DNA of 64,000 nt from JAHEEL01 sp964581295 (GCA_964581295.1 CAZONX010000001.1:1-64000), one strand, 5' to 3'; counted from the stretch's first letter, positions 29,095 to 40,515 are shown. Numbers and translations: made by a program. The notes: generated by a model from the letters alone, not told the origin.

Positions 29095-30012
29095 TCAGCC
29101 GCTGGCAAGGCACTCCGGGCGCCAGTCGGAATCGCCGAAGACATCGACGAGCAGGCGATAGAGATTCGAGTCGTACGTGCGCAGCTCGTCTCGCGTGTCG
29201 ATCTGATTGTGGATCTGGTCCTTTTCGTCCTTCTCTTCGTTGTTCGCGTCGAAGAACGACTGGACGCCCTCAGCCCAGTACATGTCGGAGTTGACCTCGG
29301 CGACCGTGTTTCGCCACAGGTCAGCTGCGATGGCTCGCCCGTAGGCATCCTCGATTGCGCGATCGAGATCCGGGTCGGTGGGTGCAATGCCGAACCGGCG
29401 GATCGTCCAGCCGAAGTCTCGGAGGAACATGTCCTCACCCTCGTAGCGATCAGATTCGAGGCACAGGAGGTTCTCCTCGGCGCCGGCCGGAACGGGAATC
29501 TCCTCGGTACCCGGAAATGAGCGGCCGAGACGTGCCCAGTTGGTCCCGGGGTGGATCGAATAGAGATCCTCGAAGTCGGGGAGGCTAGTGATGCGCTGAT
29601 CCCGGCCGATGACCGCCACGTGTCCAATCGATGAAGCAACCGCTGTGGCGAGCTCGGGCCGGTTGGTGAGCAAGGCGTTCATACGATCGGCCGCCGCCTC
29701 GAGGGCTGTCGCTTCGACGTCCTGTCCGGCAACGACGGCAATGCCGCTCTGTTCGCATGTCTTGCGGTAGAAGTCGTCGTCGGTGCCGATGTCCCGAACG
29801 GTGCATTCCGGCGCCGGAATCGTCGTGGTCGTCGTAGTCGCGGCCGTAGTCGAGGTTGCTGCGCCGGTCGTCGTGGTCGGCGCCGCCGTCGTGCTCGTTG
29901 TCGACATCTGAGCGAATGTCGTGGTGGTCGAGGTCTCCCCGGACGCGGACTGACACGCCGCGACAAGCAGTGCCGCAACGAGCAGGAGAGTGAATGGTTG
30001 CAACGAGCTCAT
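29095..30012 (-). CDS. secreted lipoprotein with Thr-rich linker, degenerate metallopeptidase-like domain
   Basis: 305 aa. A lipobox (LVAAC) places the lipidated Cys at residue 20, followed by a Thr/Ala-rich linker to about residue 70. The remaining ~230 residues form a globular extracytoplasmic domain with four Cys. The C-terminal half (MYWAEGVQSFFDAN, IDTRDELRTYDSNLY, DVFGDSDWRPEC) resembles a bacterial secreted protein family that, as I remember it, has an HEFAH-type zinc motif upstream. Here the corresponding place reads RDFGW (198-202), so catalysis would be lost. The family link is from memory and moderate; otherwise treat as uncharacterised. Confidence 0.7.
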   Translation of the reverse strand: MSSLQPFTLLLVAALLVAACQSASGETSTTTTFAQMSTTSTTAAPTTTTGAATSTTAATTTTTTIPAPECTVRDIGTDDDFYRKTCEQSGIAVVAGQDVEATALEAAADRMNALLTNRPELATAVASSIGHVAVIGRDQRITSLPDFEDLYSIHPGTNWARLGRSFPGTEEIPVPAGAEENLLCLESDRYEGEDMFLRDFGWTIRRFGIAPTDPDLDRAIEDAYGRAIAADLWRNTVAEVNSDMYWAEGVQSFFDANNEEKDEKDQIHNQIDTRDELRTYDSNLYRLLVDVFGDSDWRPECLASG

Positions 30013-30145
30013 CGGCCAGAGATGCTACGACGCTTGCTGGTCCAAGACGTGCATGGGCGAGGAAATTCGGCACCTTGACAGCGGTACTAGGTTTCCGCTT
30101 GGGGCTCAGGGGGCTGCTGCGGCAGTCAAGTGAAGAGGTAGGCAC

Positions 30146-31426
30146 ATGCGGTCAAGGCACGACCGGATCTTGGATATGGCTGCGAGCCGACTCGAGCTCG
30201 GCATTGAGGCGGGCATCATCCATCGTCGGATCGAAGACGAGCGCCTCGACGGTGCCACGATCAGGATCGACGGCCACGATCTTGCCGACTTCGGTTCCTG
30301 TGCATACCTTGCACTGAACCGCGACGAGCGGCTCAAATCTGCGACGATCGACGCCACCGAACGCTACGGCACGAGCTACTCGTCGTCTCCCACGTACACG
30401 GCTCTTCCTCTTTACGACCAGCTCGAGGGCCGCCTTCGCCAAATGACCGGAGGCTCGGTAGCCGTTGCTCAGACTACGACGCTGGCGCACATCGCGGCCC
30501 TGCCGATCATGATCGCTCCCGAAGACCTCGTTTTGGTCGACGCTCAGACGCACGACTCGGTCCACCTGGCGACTCAGAATCTGCGTGGGGCGGGCGTCCT
30601 CGTCGAATGCGTGCCTCACAATGACATCTCAGCCCTCGAGAGACGGCTTGAGCAGAGTGCTGCCGACTACCGACATGTGTGGTATCTCGCCGACGGCGTG
30701 TACTCGATGCACGGCGATCTTGCTCCCGTCAAGAGGATCGCCGCCCTGCAGGCGCACTATGAGAATCTCTACGCCTACTACGACGATGCCCACGGATTCG
30801 GGTGGCAGGGAGAATCAGGCCGGGGCTATGTGCTTTCCGAGACTCCGCTAACCGATCGGATCGTGGTAGCAGCGGGGTTCGCGAAGTCGTTTGGGTCGGT
30901 AGGGGCTGTCCTCATCTTCGGCGACCCGGCCCTGGCACGTCGCGTCCAGCTGGTCGGTGGTCCACTTACCTTCTCGGGTCCGATACCTCCCCCCGACTTG
31001 GGGGCCTCCGTGGAGTCGGCTCGAATCCACCTCACCCCGGAGCACGCAGAGCGCCAGAAGCGATTGCTCGACGATATCGCCTGGGTGCGATCGGAGATTA
31101 TTCGGCGAGAGCTTCCGGTTGCTTCACTCGCTACCAGTCCGATATGGTTCGTACGCGTTGGGCCGTCTCGGCCGGCCGTGGAACTGACTCGACGTTTGAT
31201 GCAGGACGGCTTCTATCTCAGTGCCGCAATCTTCCCTGCCGTACCGGTAGGTCACGGCGGAGTGCGATTTGCGCAGACGCTCCACAACAATCGAGCCCAA
31301 CTTGGCAGCCTGATGGACGCGATCGAGAGACGGCTTCCCGAGTACGCTCCGGCCACCGAGCTCGTTGTAGATCTGCGGGACGAAGCCGATGTCCTTGTGG
31401 AGGAGACTGAACCCTCCGCGTCATGA
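30146..31426 (+). CDS. alpha-oxoamine synthase-family PLP enzyme (BioF/Kbl/CqsA-like)
   Basis: 426 aa, fold type I PLP enzyme. Visible: ADGVYSMHGD, DDAHGFGWQGESGRGY with the Asp and His of the PLP site, and Schiff-base Lys247 in AGFAKSFGSVG. The family condenses acyl-CoA with an amino acid (8-amino-7-oxononanoate, 2-amino-3-ketobutyrate) or makes alpha-hydroxyketone signals (CqsA/LqsA). No biotin or threonine-catabolism genes are near. Instead a multi-spanning histidine kinase follows 32 bp downstream, as in cqsA-cqsS and lqsA-lqsS arrangements. The signalling role is inference. Confidence 0.82.
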   Translation: MRSRHDRILDMAASRLELGIEAGIIHRRIEDERLDGATIRIDGHDLADFGSCAYLALNRDERLKSATIDATERYGTSYSSSPTYTALPLYDQLEGRLRQMTGGSVAVAQTTTLAHIAALPIMIAPEDLVLVDAQTHDSVHLATQNLRGAGVLVECVPHNDISALERRLEQSAADYRHVWYLADGVYSMHGDLAPVKRIAALQAHYENLYAYYDDAHGFGWQGESGRGYVLSETPLTDRIVVAAGFAKSFGSVGAVLIFGDPALARRVQLVGGPLTFSGPIPPPDLGASVESARIHLTPEHAERQKRLLDDIAWVRSEIIRRELPVASLATSPIWFVRVGPSRPAVELTRRLMQDGFYLSAAIFPAVPVGHGGVRFAQTLHNNRAQLGSLMDAIERRLPEYAPATELVVDLRDEADVLVEETEPSAS

Positions 31427-31458
31427 TGGCTTCACCTATTGGCCGACCGAGCCGATAG

Positions 31459-33183
31459 ATGGACATGCGGGTCCAACTGCCAACCGGGTCAAGGTACGGT
31501 CGCGTACGCATGCCTTGGTATGCCACCATGACGTTTGTCATTGTCGGCGTGGCGGCGTTGATCCTCCTGCTCGGCGAGACCGAGTTCTCGCACGCGGTCG
31601 CACCACTCGGAATCCTGCTCGGAGACATGGTTGCCGGGTTCCTGTTCCTACGGGGTTCGCGCAACCTCGCAAGCGTCGAGCGCCGCGCCTGGACCCTCGT
31701 AGGCATTGGCCTGATGGTGGCAACCAGCGGCATCGGCGTATTGGCAATACAAGTCCTACTCGGTTTTGATCCGCCAACGTTTGGCATTTCCGACGCGTTC
31801 TTCGTGGCCGGGTACGTGATCATCCTTGTTGGCATGGCATCGCTCCCGCACACCGAGGGTGATGCGCTACAGCGAGGGCGCGTCGCTTTGGATGGTGTCG
31901 TCGCGGCGATTTCCATTGGTGCGCTCACCTGGGTGTTCATCCTCGAGCCGATCGCCACTGGATTGGATGGGGCGCCGCTTGTTGATCGGGTCTTCGGTGT
32001 GCTCTATGTGCTGGTCGATATCCTCATCATCGTCGTCGTGATAATCGTGACGCTCCGGCGATCGATGCTGCGGTTCGACATTCGATTGATCCTCTTCAGT
32101 GTTGCCGTCACCCTCCAAGGGATCGCGGATGTGAGTTACCTCATCGAGGGTGCCGGTAAGTCGTTTGTCGACGCTCAGCCGCTGTACGGCGTGTACCTGG
32201 TGGCCGCCGCCTTCTTCCTTCTCACTGCCCTCAACGTCGATAACGTTCCGCAGCCCAAAGAGTTCGCCGACCGACGTTCGTCCACCTGGGCGTTGGTCGC
32301 ACCCTATTCGGCGGCAACCATCATGATCATCGCTCTCGCCTCTCGGCTCTGGGATGATGAGCTGACTGCCGACGATCAAGTTCTACTCATTGCGACACTC
32401 CTTGTGGGGTTGCTGGTGGTTGCGCGGCAGGGGATTTCGATCCGCGAGAACCGCGCCCTTGTCGAGCAGCAGCGTTCGGACCTCGTTTCCTCGATCTCGC
32501 ACGAGCTCCGGACGCCGCTGACGGCGATGGTTGGCTTCCTCGAAGTCGTCAAGGAGGATTCCTCGCTGTCGAAGGCCGAGCGCATCGAAATGGTCGAGAT
32601 CGTCGCTGACCAGGCCGCCTATCTAGAACGCATCGTTGAGGATCTGCTTGCGCTCGCCCACGGCGTGCCGGATCGGATGGATCTTGATCTCTCCGAATGC
32701 ACTGTGGCCGCGATCATCGAGAACGCGATCCTTGCCACGACGATCAATAGGCGACATGTCGAGGTCGAGGTCAAGCCGGGTCTCACGGCAGTCGTGGACG
32801 GGAATCGCCTTCAGCAGATCATGGTGAACCTGCTCTCGAACGCTGCTCGGTACGGCGGTGATCGGTGCCTGGTCGTCGCCTACGCCGAGGGGAGTGGCTT
32901 GATCATCGAGATTCATGACTCCGGACCAGGAGTGCCGAAGAAGCACGAGATCACGATCTGGGAGCGATTTGAGCGGGGCCAGAACCGCTACAACGCCGTG
33001 ACTCCGGGCTCAGGGATCGGCCTCGCCATGGTGAAGAGCATTGCCGACTCGCACGGCGGTACCGCCACGTATCGGCGTTCGGATCGCCTCGGAGGGGCCT
33101 GCTTCGTGGTCGAGCTTCCCGGCCGGGTGGCGCCGCAGCGGCCGGTCGCTGTTGTGCCCGGCGGCAGGATGGCGATCGGCTGA
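31459..33183 (+). CDS. multi-spanning membrane sensor histidine kinase
   Basis: 574 aa. About nine to ten TM segments fill residues 15-325 with no extracytoplasmic sensor loop of size. The HisKA H-box follows with phospho-acceptor His348 (SSISHELRTPLTA), then the HATPase: N-box NLLSNAARYG, G1 HDSGPGVP, F-box WERFERG, G2 GSGIGLAMV. No response regulator is adjacent and there is no fused receiver. The buried sensor suggests a lipophilic or membrane signal. It is co-directional with the alpha-oxoamine synthase-like gene. ATG 31510 is an alternative start. Confidence 0.88.
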   Translation: MDMRVQLPTGSRYGRVRMPWYATMTFVIVGVAALILLLGETEFSHAVAPLGILLGDMVAGFLFLRGSRNLASVERRAWTLVGIGLMVATSGIGVLAIQVLLGFDPPTFGISDAFFVAGYVIILVGMASLPHTEGDALQRGRVALDGVVAAISIGALTWVFILEPIATGLDGAPLVDRVFGVLYVLVDILIIVVVIIVTLRRSMLRFDIRLILFSVAVTLQGIADVSYLIEGAGKSFVDAQPLYGVYLVAAAFFLLTALNVDNVPQPKEFADRRSSTWALVAPYSAATIMIIALASRLWDDELTADDQVLLIATLLVGLLVVARQGISIRENRALVEQQRSDLVSSISHELRTPLTAMVGFLEVVKEDSSLSKAERIEMVEIVADQAAYLERIVEDLLALAHGVPDRMDLDLSECTVAAIIENAILATTINRRHVEVEVKPGLTAVVDGNRLQQIMVNLLSNAARYGGDRCLVVAYAEGSGLIIEIHDSGPGVPKKHEITIWERFERGQNRYNAVTPGSGIGLAMVKSIADSHGGTATYRRSDRLGGACFVVELPGRVAPQRPVAVVPGGRMAIG

Positions 33184-33195
33184 GCCTCGATCGGT

Positions 33196-35769
<2,574 letters not shown>

Positions 35770-35841
35770 GGGTATCCATTCGTGGGCGTTCAAGATCGTA
35801 CACTGATTCAACCTCGATGGTGAATCCTTTATGCCAGAAAA

Positions 35842-35862
35842 CTTGAGTCGTAGTATATCAGG
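35842..35862. promoter_or_regulatory. HAIR-like dyad upstream of clpB
   Basis: CTTGAGT-N7-TATCAGG matches the HspR consensus CTTGAGT-N7-ACTCAAG perfectly in the left half and at four of seven positions in the right. It lies in the divergent gap between clpB and the ICMT-like gene, where an HspR operator would be expected in actinobacteria. Confidence 0.4.
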
Positions 35863-35871
35863 TTGTGAGGG

Positions 35872-36354
35872 GTGGTGTCGACAGTGAGTTTCACCGACCG
35901 CGGTGGTTGGTGGGTCGTCGGCCAGCTGCTGCTCTTTGCGATGTATGCGTATGCAATGGTTGCTACCGATGGACTGACTGAGGGCTTCGGTCTCGGGTTC
36001 GCCAGGATCACCGGCGTTGGCATGATGCTGATCGCTGCCGTGGTCGGCGGCTGGTCGGTGGCGCTGCTCGGCCGGGATCTCACGATCTTCCCGCACCCGA
36101 TCGATGAGGCCAGGCTGGTCGACAGCGGGCCCTATCGGCTGGTTCGGCATCCGATCTACTTCGCCGTCATCATGGGGGCAATTGGGATGGCCCTGGCGTT
36201 CTTGAACCCTGCGGGTGTGCTGGTCAGCCTTGTCTTCATTCCGTTCTTCATGGCCAAGACCGGATTCGAAGAGGATCGGCTGGTCGACAAGGTGCCGGGA
36301 TACCGCGACTACCGATCGGCGATTCCCTATCGGATCATCCCCTGGGTCATGTAG
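35872..36354 (+). CDS. isoprenylcysteine carboxylmethyltransferase-like membrane protein
   Basis: 160 aa with four to five TM segments. The C-terminal half carries the ICMT/PEMT-type signature: LVDSGPYRLVRHPIYF, then FEEDRLVDKVPGYRDY. Bacterial members are SAM-dependent membrane methyltransferases of mostly unknown substrate. GTG starts at 35872, 35875 and 35884 are all possible; GAGGGG lies just upstream. Divergent from clpB. Confidence 0.82.
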   Translation: MVSTVSFTDRGGWWVVGQLLLFAMYAYAMVATDGLTEGFGLGFARITGVGMMLIAAVVGGWSVALLGRDLTIFPHPIDEARLVDSGPYRLVRHPIYFAVIMGAIGMALAFLNPAGVLVSLVFIPFFMAKTGFEEDRLVDKVPGYRDYRSAIPYRIIPWVM

Positions 36355-36422
36355 CGCGAGGCTTCGGAAATGCCGGGCCGCGCTCGCGCGTTGACCTGGA
36401 CAGCCAACCAGGGAGCCGGACA

Positions 36423-36707
36423 ATGCCGAAAGCCGTGTGGAATGGAACTGTCATCGCTGAGAGTGATGACACCGTGATCGTGGAAGGGAACCACTACTTC
36501 CCGATGACCGCGCTGAATCAGGAGCATTTCGCGTCGAGCGATTTGGCGAGCCGCTGCCCGTGGAAGGGGGAAGCCGGCTATTTCGATGTGACCGTCGATG
36601 GCGACGTGAACCCCGGAGCTGCCTGGCACTACGACGATCCGAAGCCGGCTGCCGCCGAGATTGCCGGGCGGGTGGCATTCTGGCGCGGTGTGACGATCGA
36701 GCCGTGA
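36423..36707 (+). CDS. DUF427 domain protein
   Basis: 94 aa, complete DUF427: KAVWNGTVIAESDDT, EGNHYFP, CPWKGEAGYFDVTVDG, AAWHYDDPKPAA, and a C-terminal VAFWRGVTIEP. A common small actinobacterial protein of unknown function. The ATG follows GGGAGCC. No functional partner nearby. Confidence 0.9.
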   Translation: MPKAVWNGTVIAESDDTVIVEGNHYFPMTALNQEHFASSDLASRCPWKGEAGYFDVTVDGDVNPGAAWHYDDPKPAAAEIAGRVAFWRGVTIEP

Positions 36708-36719
36708 TCGATCGGACGG

Positions 36720-36725
36720 TATTCT
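36720..36725 (+). promoter_or_regulatory. candidate -10 element TATTCT
   Basis: CGGTATTCT begins 30 bp before the ATG of the gene at 36750, of the GGTANNNT type recurrent here. Confidence 0.35.
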
Positions 36726-36749
36726 GAGGGCACGCCACCACGGAGCCTC

Positions 36750-37406
36750 ATGAACACTATCCGCATCGTCGAGACCGAACGAGAAGACTTCGACGAACCG
36801 ATCGTCGAGTTGTGGATGGAGAACGAGTTTGTCGGGATGGTCTTCTGGGACGGCACCGCGACGGTTGTGCAGATCTACCCAGCGGCCGGCGATGACGTCC
36901 ACGATCTCGAGATGCGCGAGCTGTTCCGTGTCTTGGAGATGGCTGAGAAGATCGTCGACCCAATGGCGTTCGATCAGGTCGACGGTCTCATTCAACTCGG
37001 CGGTGAAAACGTCCAGGCGAAGCGGGAGGAAGGCGCCGACGACTGGTCGGAGGAGGATCCGGCGACGGTTGAGCTGCTCTCGGAGTTCGATCCATTGTCT
37101 GCCTTCCGTTCCGAAGACGGCGAGGGATTCTTCCCGAGGGATGCGGCGATGCGGTTCGTCCGCCGTTGCCAGGACCTGCGGCTCGCTGTCGTCGAAATGG
37201 AAGGCTTCGACCTCGTCGCCGGAGAGCTGAAGGCCCGGCCCGGGCTCGAGCTCGTCGTCGGGCCCCAGTCGGTCATGTCAGCGGCGGAGTTCCAGGCACA
37301 TGCGAACGCGACGGCCCTCGATCACCTTGGTGGATGGCCACGGCGCGAGTCGCTGGTGGTGGCATTCGTCGTCCAGCAACTCGACGGCGAGACCATCGTC
37401 GCCTGA
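36750..37406 (+). CDS. uncharacterised acidic protein
   Basis: 218 aa, soluble, strongly acidic, with no signal peptide or TM segment. The N-terminal ~90 residues (EPIVELWMENEFVGMVFWDG...) look like a small alpha/beta domain. I do not recognise a family or catalytic motif. It follows the DUF427 gene by 42 bp on the same strand and has its own candidate -10. Codon use is like the neighbours. Confidence 0.7.
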   Translation: MNTIRIVETEREDFDEPIVELWMENEFVGMVFWDGTATVVQIYPAAGDDVHDLEMRELFRVLEMAEKIVDPMAFDQVDGLIQLGGENVQAKREEGADDWSEEDPATVELLSEFDPLSAFRSEDGEGFFPRDAAMRFVRRCQDLRLAVVEMEGFDLVAGELKARPGLELVVGPQSVMSAAEFQAHANATALDHLGGWPRRESLVVAFVVQQLDGETIVA

Positions 37407-37497
37407 CACCGTCCATAATCCGCGTACCCAGGGTTCGTGACGTCGTATTTGACGTCCTGAGCCCACAGAATGCAAATGGGCGTTGCCCCGACGCCGG

Positions 37498-37503
37498 TAG
37501 CAT
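37498..37503 (+). promoter_or_regulatory. candidate -10 element TAGCAT upstream of HdeD-like gene
   Basis: CCGGTAGCAT begins 39 bp before the ATG. The 130-bp gap before this gene holds nothing else I can identify. Confidence 0.35.
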
Positions 37504-37536
37504 GCGTGCGCTGGTCGAACGAGTGAGAGGTATTGC

Positions 37537-38073
37537 ATGCAGACGTCCGTGTACAACGAGCTGAAGAGCTACTGGTGGTTGTTGGTGGTCTCGGGGGGCC
37601 TTGCCATCCTCATCGGCGCAGCCTTGTTGTTGTGGCCCGGCAAGACCCTCGGCGTCGTCGGATTCCTGATCGGCATCTGGATGCTCTTCTTCGGCATTAT
37701 GCGCTTCCTCATCGCCCTGTTCGGCGGCGACACCGATGGCCGCTGGGTGCTCATGATTGTCGGCGTGGTCGGGATTGTGCTGGGGATCGTCGTCATGCGG
37801 AACCCGGCCGAGACCATCGCCATCATCGTGCTCATCTCCGCCATCTTCTGGATCATTTCCGGACTCGTCGACATCTTCCGCGGCATCAGCGACAGCGCCA
37901 TGGAGAACCGTGGATGGGTGATCGGCGGCGGAGCACTGGCAGTCGCCGCTGGCGCCGTTGTCCTGCTGTGGCCCGCCGCTTCGGTGCTCGTTCTGGCGAT
38001 CATCGCCGGCGTGTTCTTCATCGTCGACGGGGTCATGCAGATCGTCGCCGGGTTCCAGGTCAGGGACGCCTAG
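37537..38073 (+). CDS. HdeD-family (DUF308) membrane protein
   Basis: 178 aa with six TM segments as three repeated helical hairpins; GIWMLFFGIMRFLIA and VFFIVDGVMQIVAGF are the repeat ends characteristic of DUF308/HdeD. HdeD is linked to acid resistance in E. coli; in actinobacteria the role is unknown. ATG with GAGAGGT upstream. A long dyad follows the stop codon. Confidence 0.88.
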   Translation: MQTSVYNELKSYWWLLVVSGGLAILIGAALLLWPGKTLGVVGFLIGIWMLFFGIMRFLIALFGGDTDGRWVLMIVGVVGIVLGIVVMRNPAETIAIIVLISAIFWIISGLVDIFRGISDSAMENRGWVIGGGALAVAAGAVVLLWPAASVLVLAIIAGVFFIVDGVMQIVAGFQVRDA

Positions 38074-38089
38074 CGGACGAACCCCCCCA

Positions 38090-38139
38090 CGTTCTTGCGT
38101 AACTATGGGAAGCGGGCTTCCACTATCTACGCAAGAACG
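38090..38139. terminator. 12-bp-arm dyad between convergent genes
   Basis: CGTTCTTGCGTA (38090-38101) and TACGCAAGAACG (38128-38139) are perfect complements, with an inner GGAAG/CTTCC hairpin. It sits in the 89-bp gap between the HdeD-like gene and the antiporter gene, which converge, so a bidirectional terminator is the simplest reading. Confidence 0.6.
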
Positions 38140-38162
38140 GGATTGAGTGGGAATCGAGGGCG

Positions 38163-39374
38163 CTACGTCTTGCCGTCGGTGGCCGCTTCGGCGCGTTCAT
38201 ACCAGTCGGCGTAGCGTTTCGCTCCCCACGGAGCGCTCACGCCGTGGAGGATCACGCTGAGCGTGACGGTGACGATCACAGCTCCGACGATGCCCTGCGC
38301 ATCGTCGAGACCAGTCTCCTCGATGAGCACGCCCGCAAAGATGATCGACGCCAGCCCGCGAGGTCCGAACCAGCCGAGATAGACGACCGTCGGTGCTCGA
38401 AGTCCAGTCCCGATCATCGAGATCGCGACCGGGATCATCCGGATCACGGTGAGACTCAACAGGGCATAGACAACAGTCGTGATGCCGAAGACCGACTGGT
38501 TGGGGCCGAGAATGTAGGCGCCGAAGAGGAGAAACGAGACCATCGCAAGGATGTTCCCGAGGTCATCGTTGAATTCGCCGGTTGCATGGTCGTTGACGTC
38601 GATGACGCGGCCAAAGGTGTTGCCCCCCACGTAGGCGGCGATGAACCCGCTGCCCCCGAGCTCATCGGCGACAAGGAAGGTGATGATTGCGACCGCCACA
38701 ACTGCGATACGCATCCAACTCGTCGCAATCCATCCACGGCGGACGGCGAGCTGGAGCGCGACAGCGGCAAGCGCCCCGGCGGCGAGTCCGACGGCTGCAC
38801 CGATCCCAATACCCTCGAGGACCAGCCTCCACAGCGACACCCCCTCCTCTGTCTTGGCGAGTGCGGCGAGGAAGAGGAGGATCGGAAGCGCAATCCCGTC
38901 GTTGAGGCCCGCCTCGATCCCGAGGGCTTCCCTGATGCGGAGCGGAACTCGTGGGTTCTCCACCACGGCCCTCCCAAGGGCAGCATCGGTTGGCGAAAGA
39001 ATTGTGGCGATGATCGCCGCCCCGACGAGGCCGACGGAGGGGAACATGAGAGCCGCAGCGAACGTGCCGAAGACGATGGTGAGCGGCATGCCGATCGAGA
39101 GGAGCCTGGTCGGGAGGTCCATCTCGGCCTCCCATGACCGAATGTGAACCTTCGAGGCGTCGCTGAAGAGCAGCAGGGCCAGCGTGAATTCGAGCACGAC
39201 GCTCACGGGCGATCCGACCACCTGAATCGGTTCCATGACCCCCGTCGCGTAGGCGACCAGGCCGAATGCGACGAACACGATCGGGCCGGAGGCGGGGGTG
39301 GCCCGGAGACGTTTCGAGACCAGGCCGTAGACGAAGAGCGCCCCCGCGATGTAGATGATGATGCCTGCGCTCAT
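38163..39374 (-). CDS. Na+/H+ antiporter, CPA1/NhaP type
   Basis: 403 aa, about 12 TM segments. The core motif ATILSPTDAALGRAV (ion-site Asp) and EAGLNDGIALPI (Glu/Asp pair) are the CPA1 signatures, with GPRGLASIIFA near the end. Exchanges cytoplasmic Na+ or K+ for H+. No C-terminal regulatory domain. Followed 27 bp upstream on its 5' side by the ABHD18-like gene, also on the minus strand. Confidence 0.9.
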   Translation of the reverse strand: MSAGIIIYIAGALFVYGLVSKRLRATPASGPIVFVAFGLVAYATGVMEPIQVVGSPVSVVLEFTLALLLFSDASKVHIRSWEAEMDLPTRLLSIGMPLTIVFGTFAAALMFPSVGLVGAAIIATILSPTDAALGRAVVENPRVPLRIREALGIEAGLNDGIALPILLFLAALAKTEEGVSLWRLVLEGIGIGAAVGLAAGALAAVALQLAVRRGWIATSWMRIAVVAVAIITFLVADELGGSGFIAAYVGGNTFGRVIDVNDHATGEFNDDLGNILAMVSFLLFGAYILGPNQSVFGITTVVYALLSLTVIRMIPVAISMIGTGLRAPTVVYLGWFGPRGLASIIFAGVLIEETGLDDAQGIVGAVIVTVTLSVILHGVSAPWGAKRYADWYERAEAATDGKT

Positions 39375-39401
39375 CGATTCCTCCGTGCCAGCGAGGCTAC
39401 T

Positions 39402-40376
39402 TCATCGGTCGATCGCTGCCTCTGCGCCGAGCAGTCGGTCGAACGAGTCCTCGATGGCGTCGGCCAGTGCCCGCTTGTGGAACCACAGCAAGGTGGCGTG
39501 GCCACCACCGATCCACCGCAGCTCGGACCCCGGCCAGTGATCGTGCAGCGCCTCGGTTGCCGCCGGCGGGACATAACCGTCGGATCGGGCCGACACGAGC
39601 ACCGCATGCCGAGCATGGTCGGGCGGCGGACGATCGAGGACGGAGGCGGAGAGCAGCGTCTCGCGAAGGTGCGCCTCCGCGGCATTCTCGCCGCCGAGCG
39701 GCGCCCAGTCGATGCCGGAGCGCAGCACACCGTCGAGGTAGACCGGCGAGGGCGAGTAGGACGCCGCGAGTGGCGCCGTCGCAACCGGAAACGGCATGGT
39801 CGAACTCACCAGCGCCGCCAGGTTTCCTCCCATCGAGTAGCCGGCCACGCCAGGCACCTTCCCCCAGGAGCGCACGGTTGCCAGGAGGCCTCGGCCTTCG
39901 GTCAATGCGCCGATGCCCATCCGAAAGAAATCGTCGACGGTCCTGATCGGCTGGCCGTCGTGATCGTCTGGCCGTCGCACTCCGTAGTAGGGATTCTCGA
40001 GCACGAGGGTGCCGATTCCTCTCTGGGCGAGACGGCGGGCGATCCCGAATCGGGCTCGGGAGTCGTGTTCGTTCCATGCCGCCATCATCACCACCACCCG
40101 GTCGGTCCCCGACCGCGGGGCGATGAGCGTCACCGCGCCGTGCCTGGCATGATCCGGCATCACGGCAGCAGGGCTCTCGAAGATCCCAACGGAGATCTGC
40201 ATCTCGTCCTCCGTAACCTCAGAGACCCAATCGATCGATATCGGATCGGGTTCTTCGGTGGGCACAACCACGGTCTCGATCACCGTTCGGTCTCCCCAGC
40301 CGTCAGTGAAGAACCGGAGCCGGTCCGGGCCGTAGGCGACGATGGCACCGCCGATGAGATCGATCGGGTGCCTCAT
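39402..40376 (-). CDS. ABHD18-like (DUF2048) alpha/beta hydrolase
   Basis: 324 aa from ATG 40376. LVLENPYYGVRRP resembles the conserved ENPFYG block of DUF2048/ABHD18 proteins. The catalytic triad is visible: nucleophile Ser in GYSMGG, Asp in SARSDGYVPP, and His in GGHATL. No signal peptide. The eukaryotic relative ABHD18 has been connected to lipid (cardiolipin) metabolism; the bacterial substrate is unknown. A longer upstream frame exists but overlaps the divergent promoter. Confidence 0.78.
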   Translation of the reverse strand: MRHPIDLIGGAIVAYGPDRLRFFTDGWGDRTVIETVVVPTEEPDPISIDWVSEVTEDEMQISVGIFESPAAVMPDHARHGAVTLIAPRSGTDRVVVMMAAWNEHDSRARFGIARRLAQRGIGTLVLENPYYGVRRPDDHDGQPIRTVDDFFRMGIGALTEGRGLLATVRSWGKVPGVAGYSMGGNLAALVSSTMPFPVATAPLAASYSPSPVYLDGVLRSGIDWAPLGGENAAEAHLRETLLSASVLDRPPPDHARHAVLVSARSDGYVPPAATEALHDHWPGSELRWIGGGHATLLWFHKRALADAIEDSFDRLLGAEAAIDR

Positions 40377-40515
40377 CGCCGGTGCACCCCGAGGCCGCGG
40401 CGATCGAACGGGACATCGGCTGCTCGCAGGGCTGCCACCGGCAAGCGGCGACAATTGCTCGACTCAACCATCAGGTGTGACCCCCGTTCTCATCTTCGGA
40501 CTGCGCCTGGAGCGG

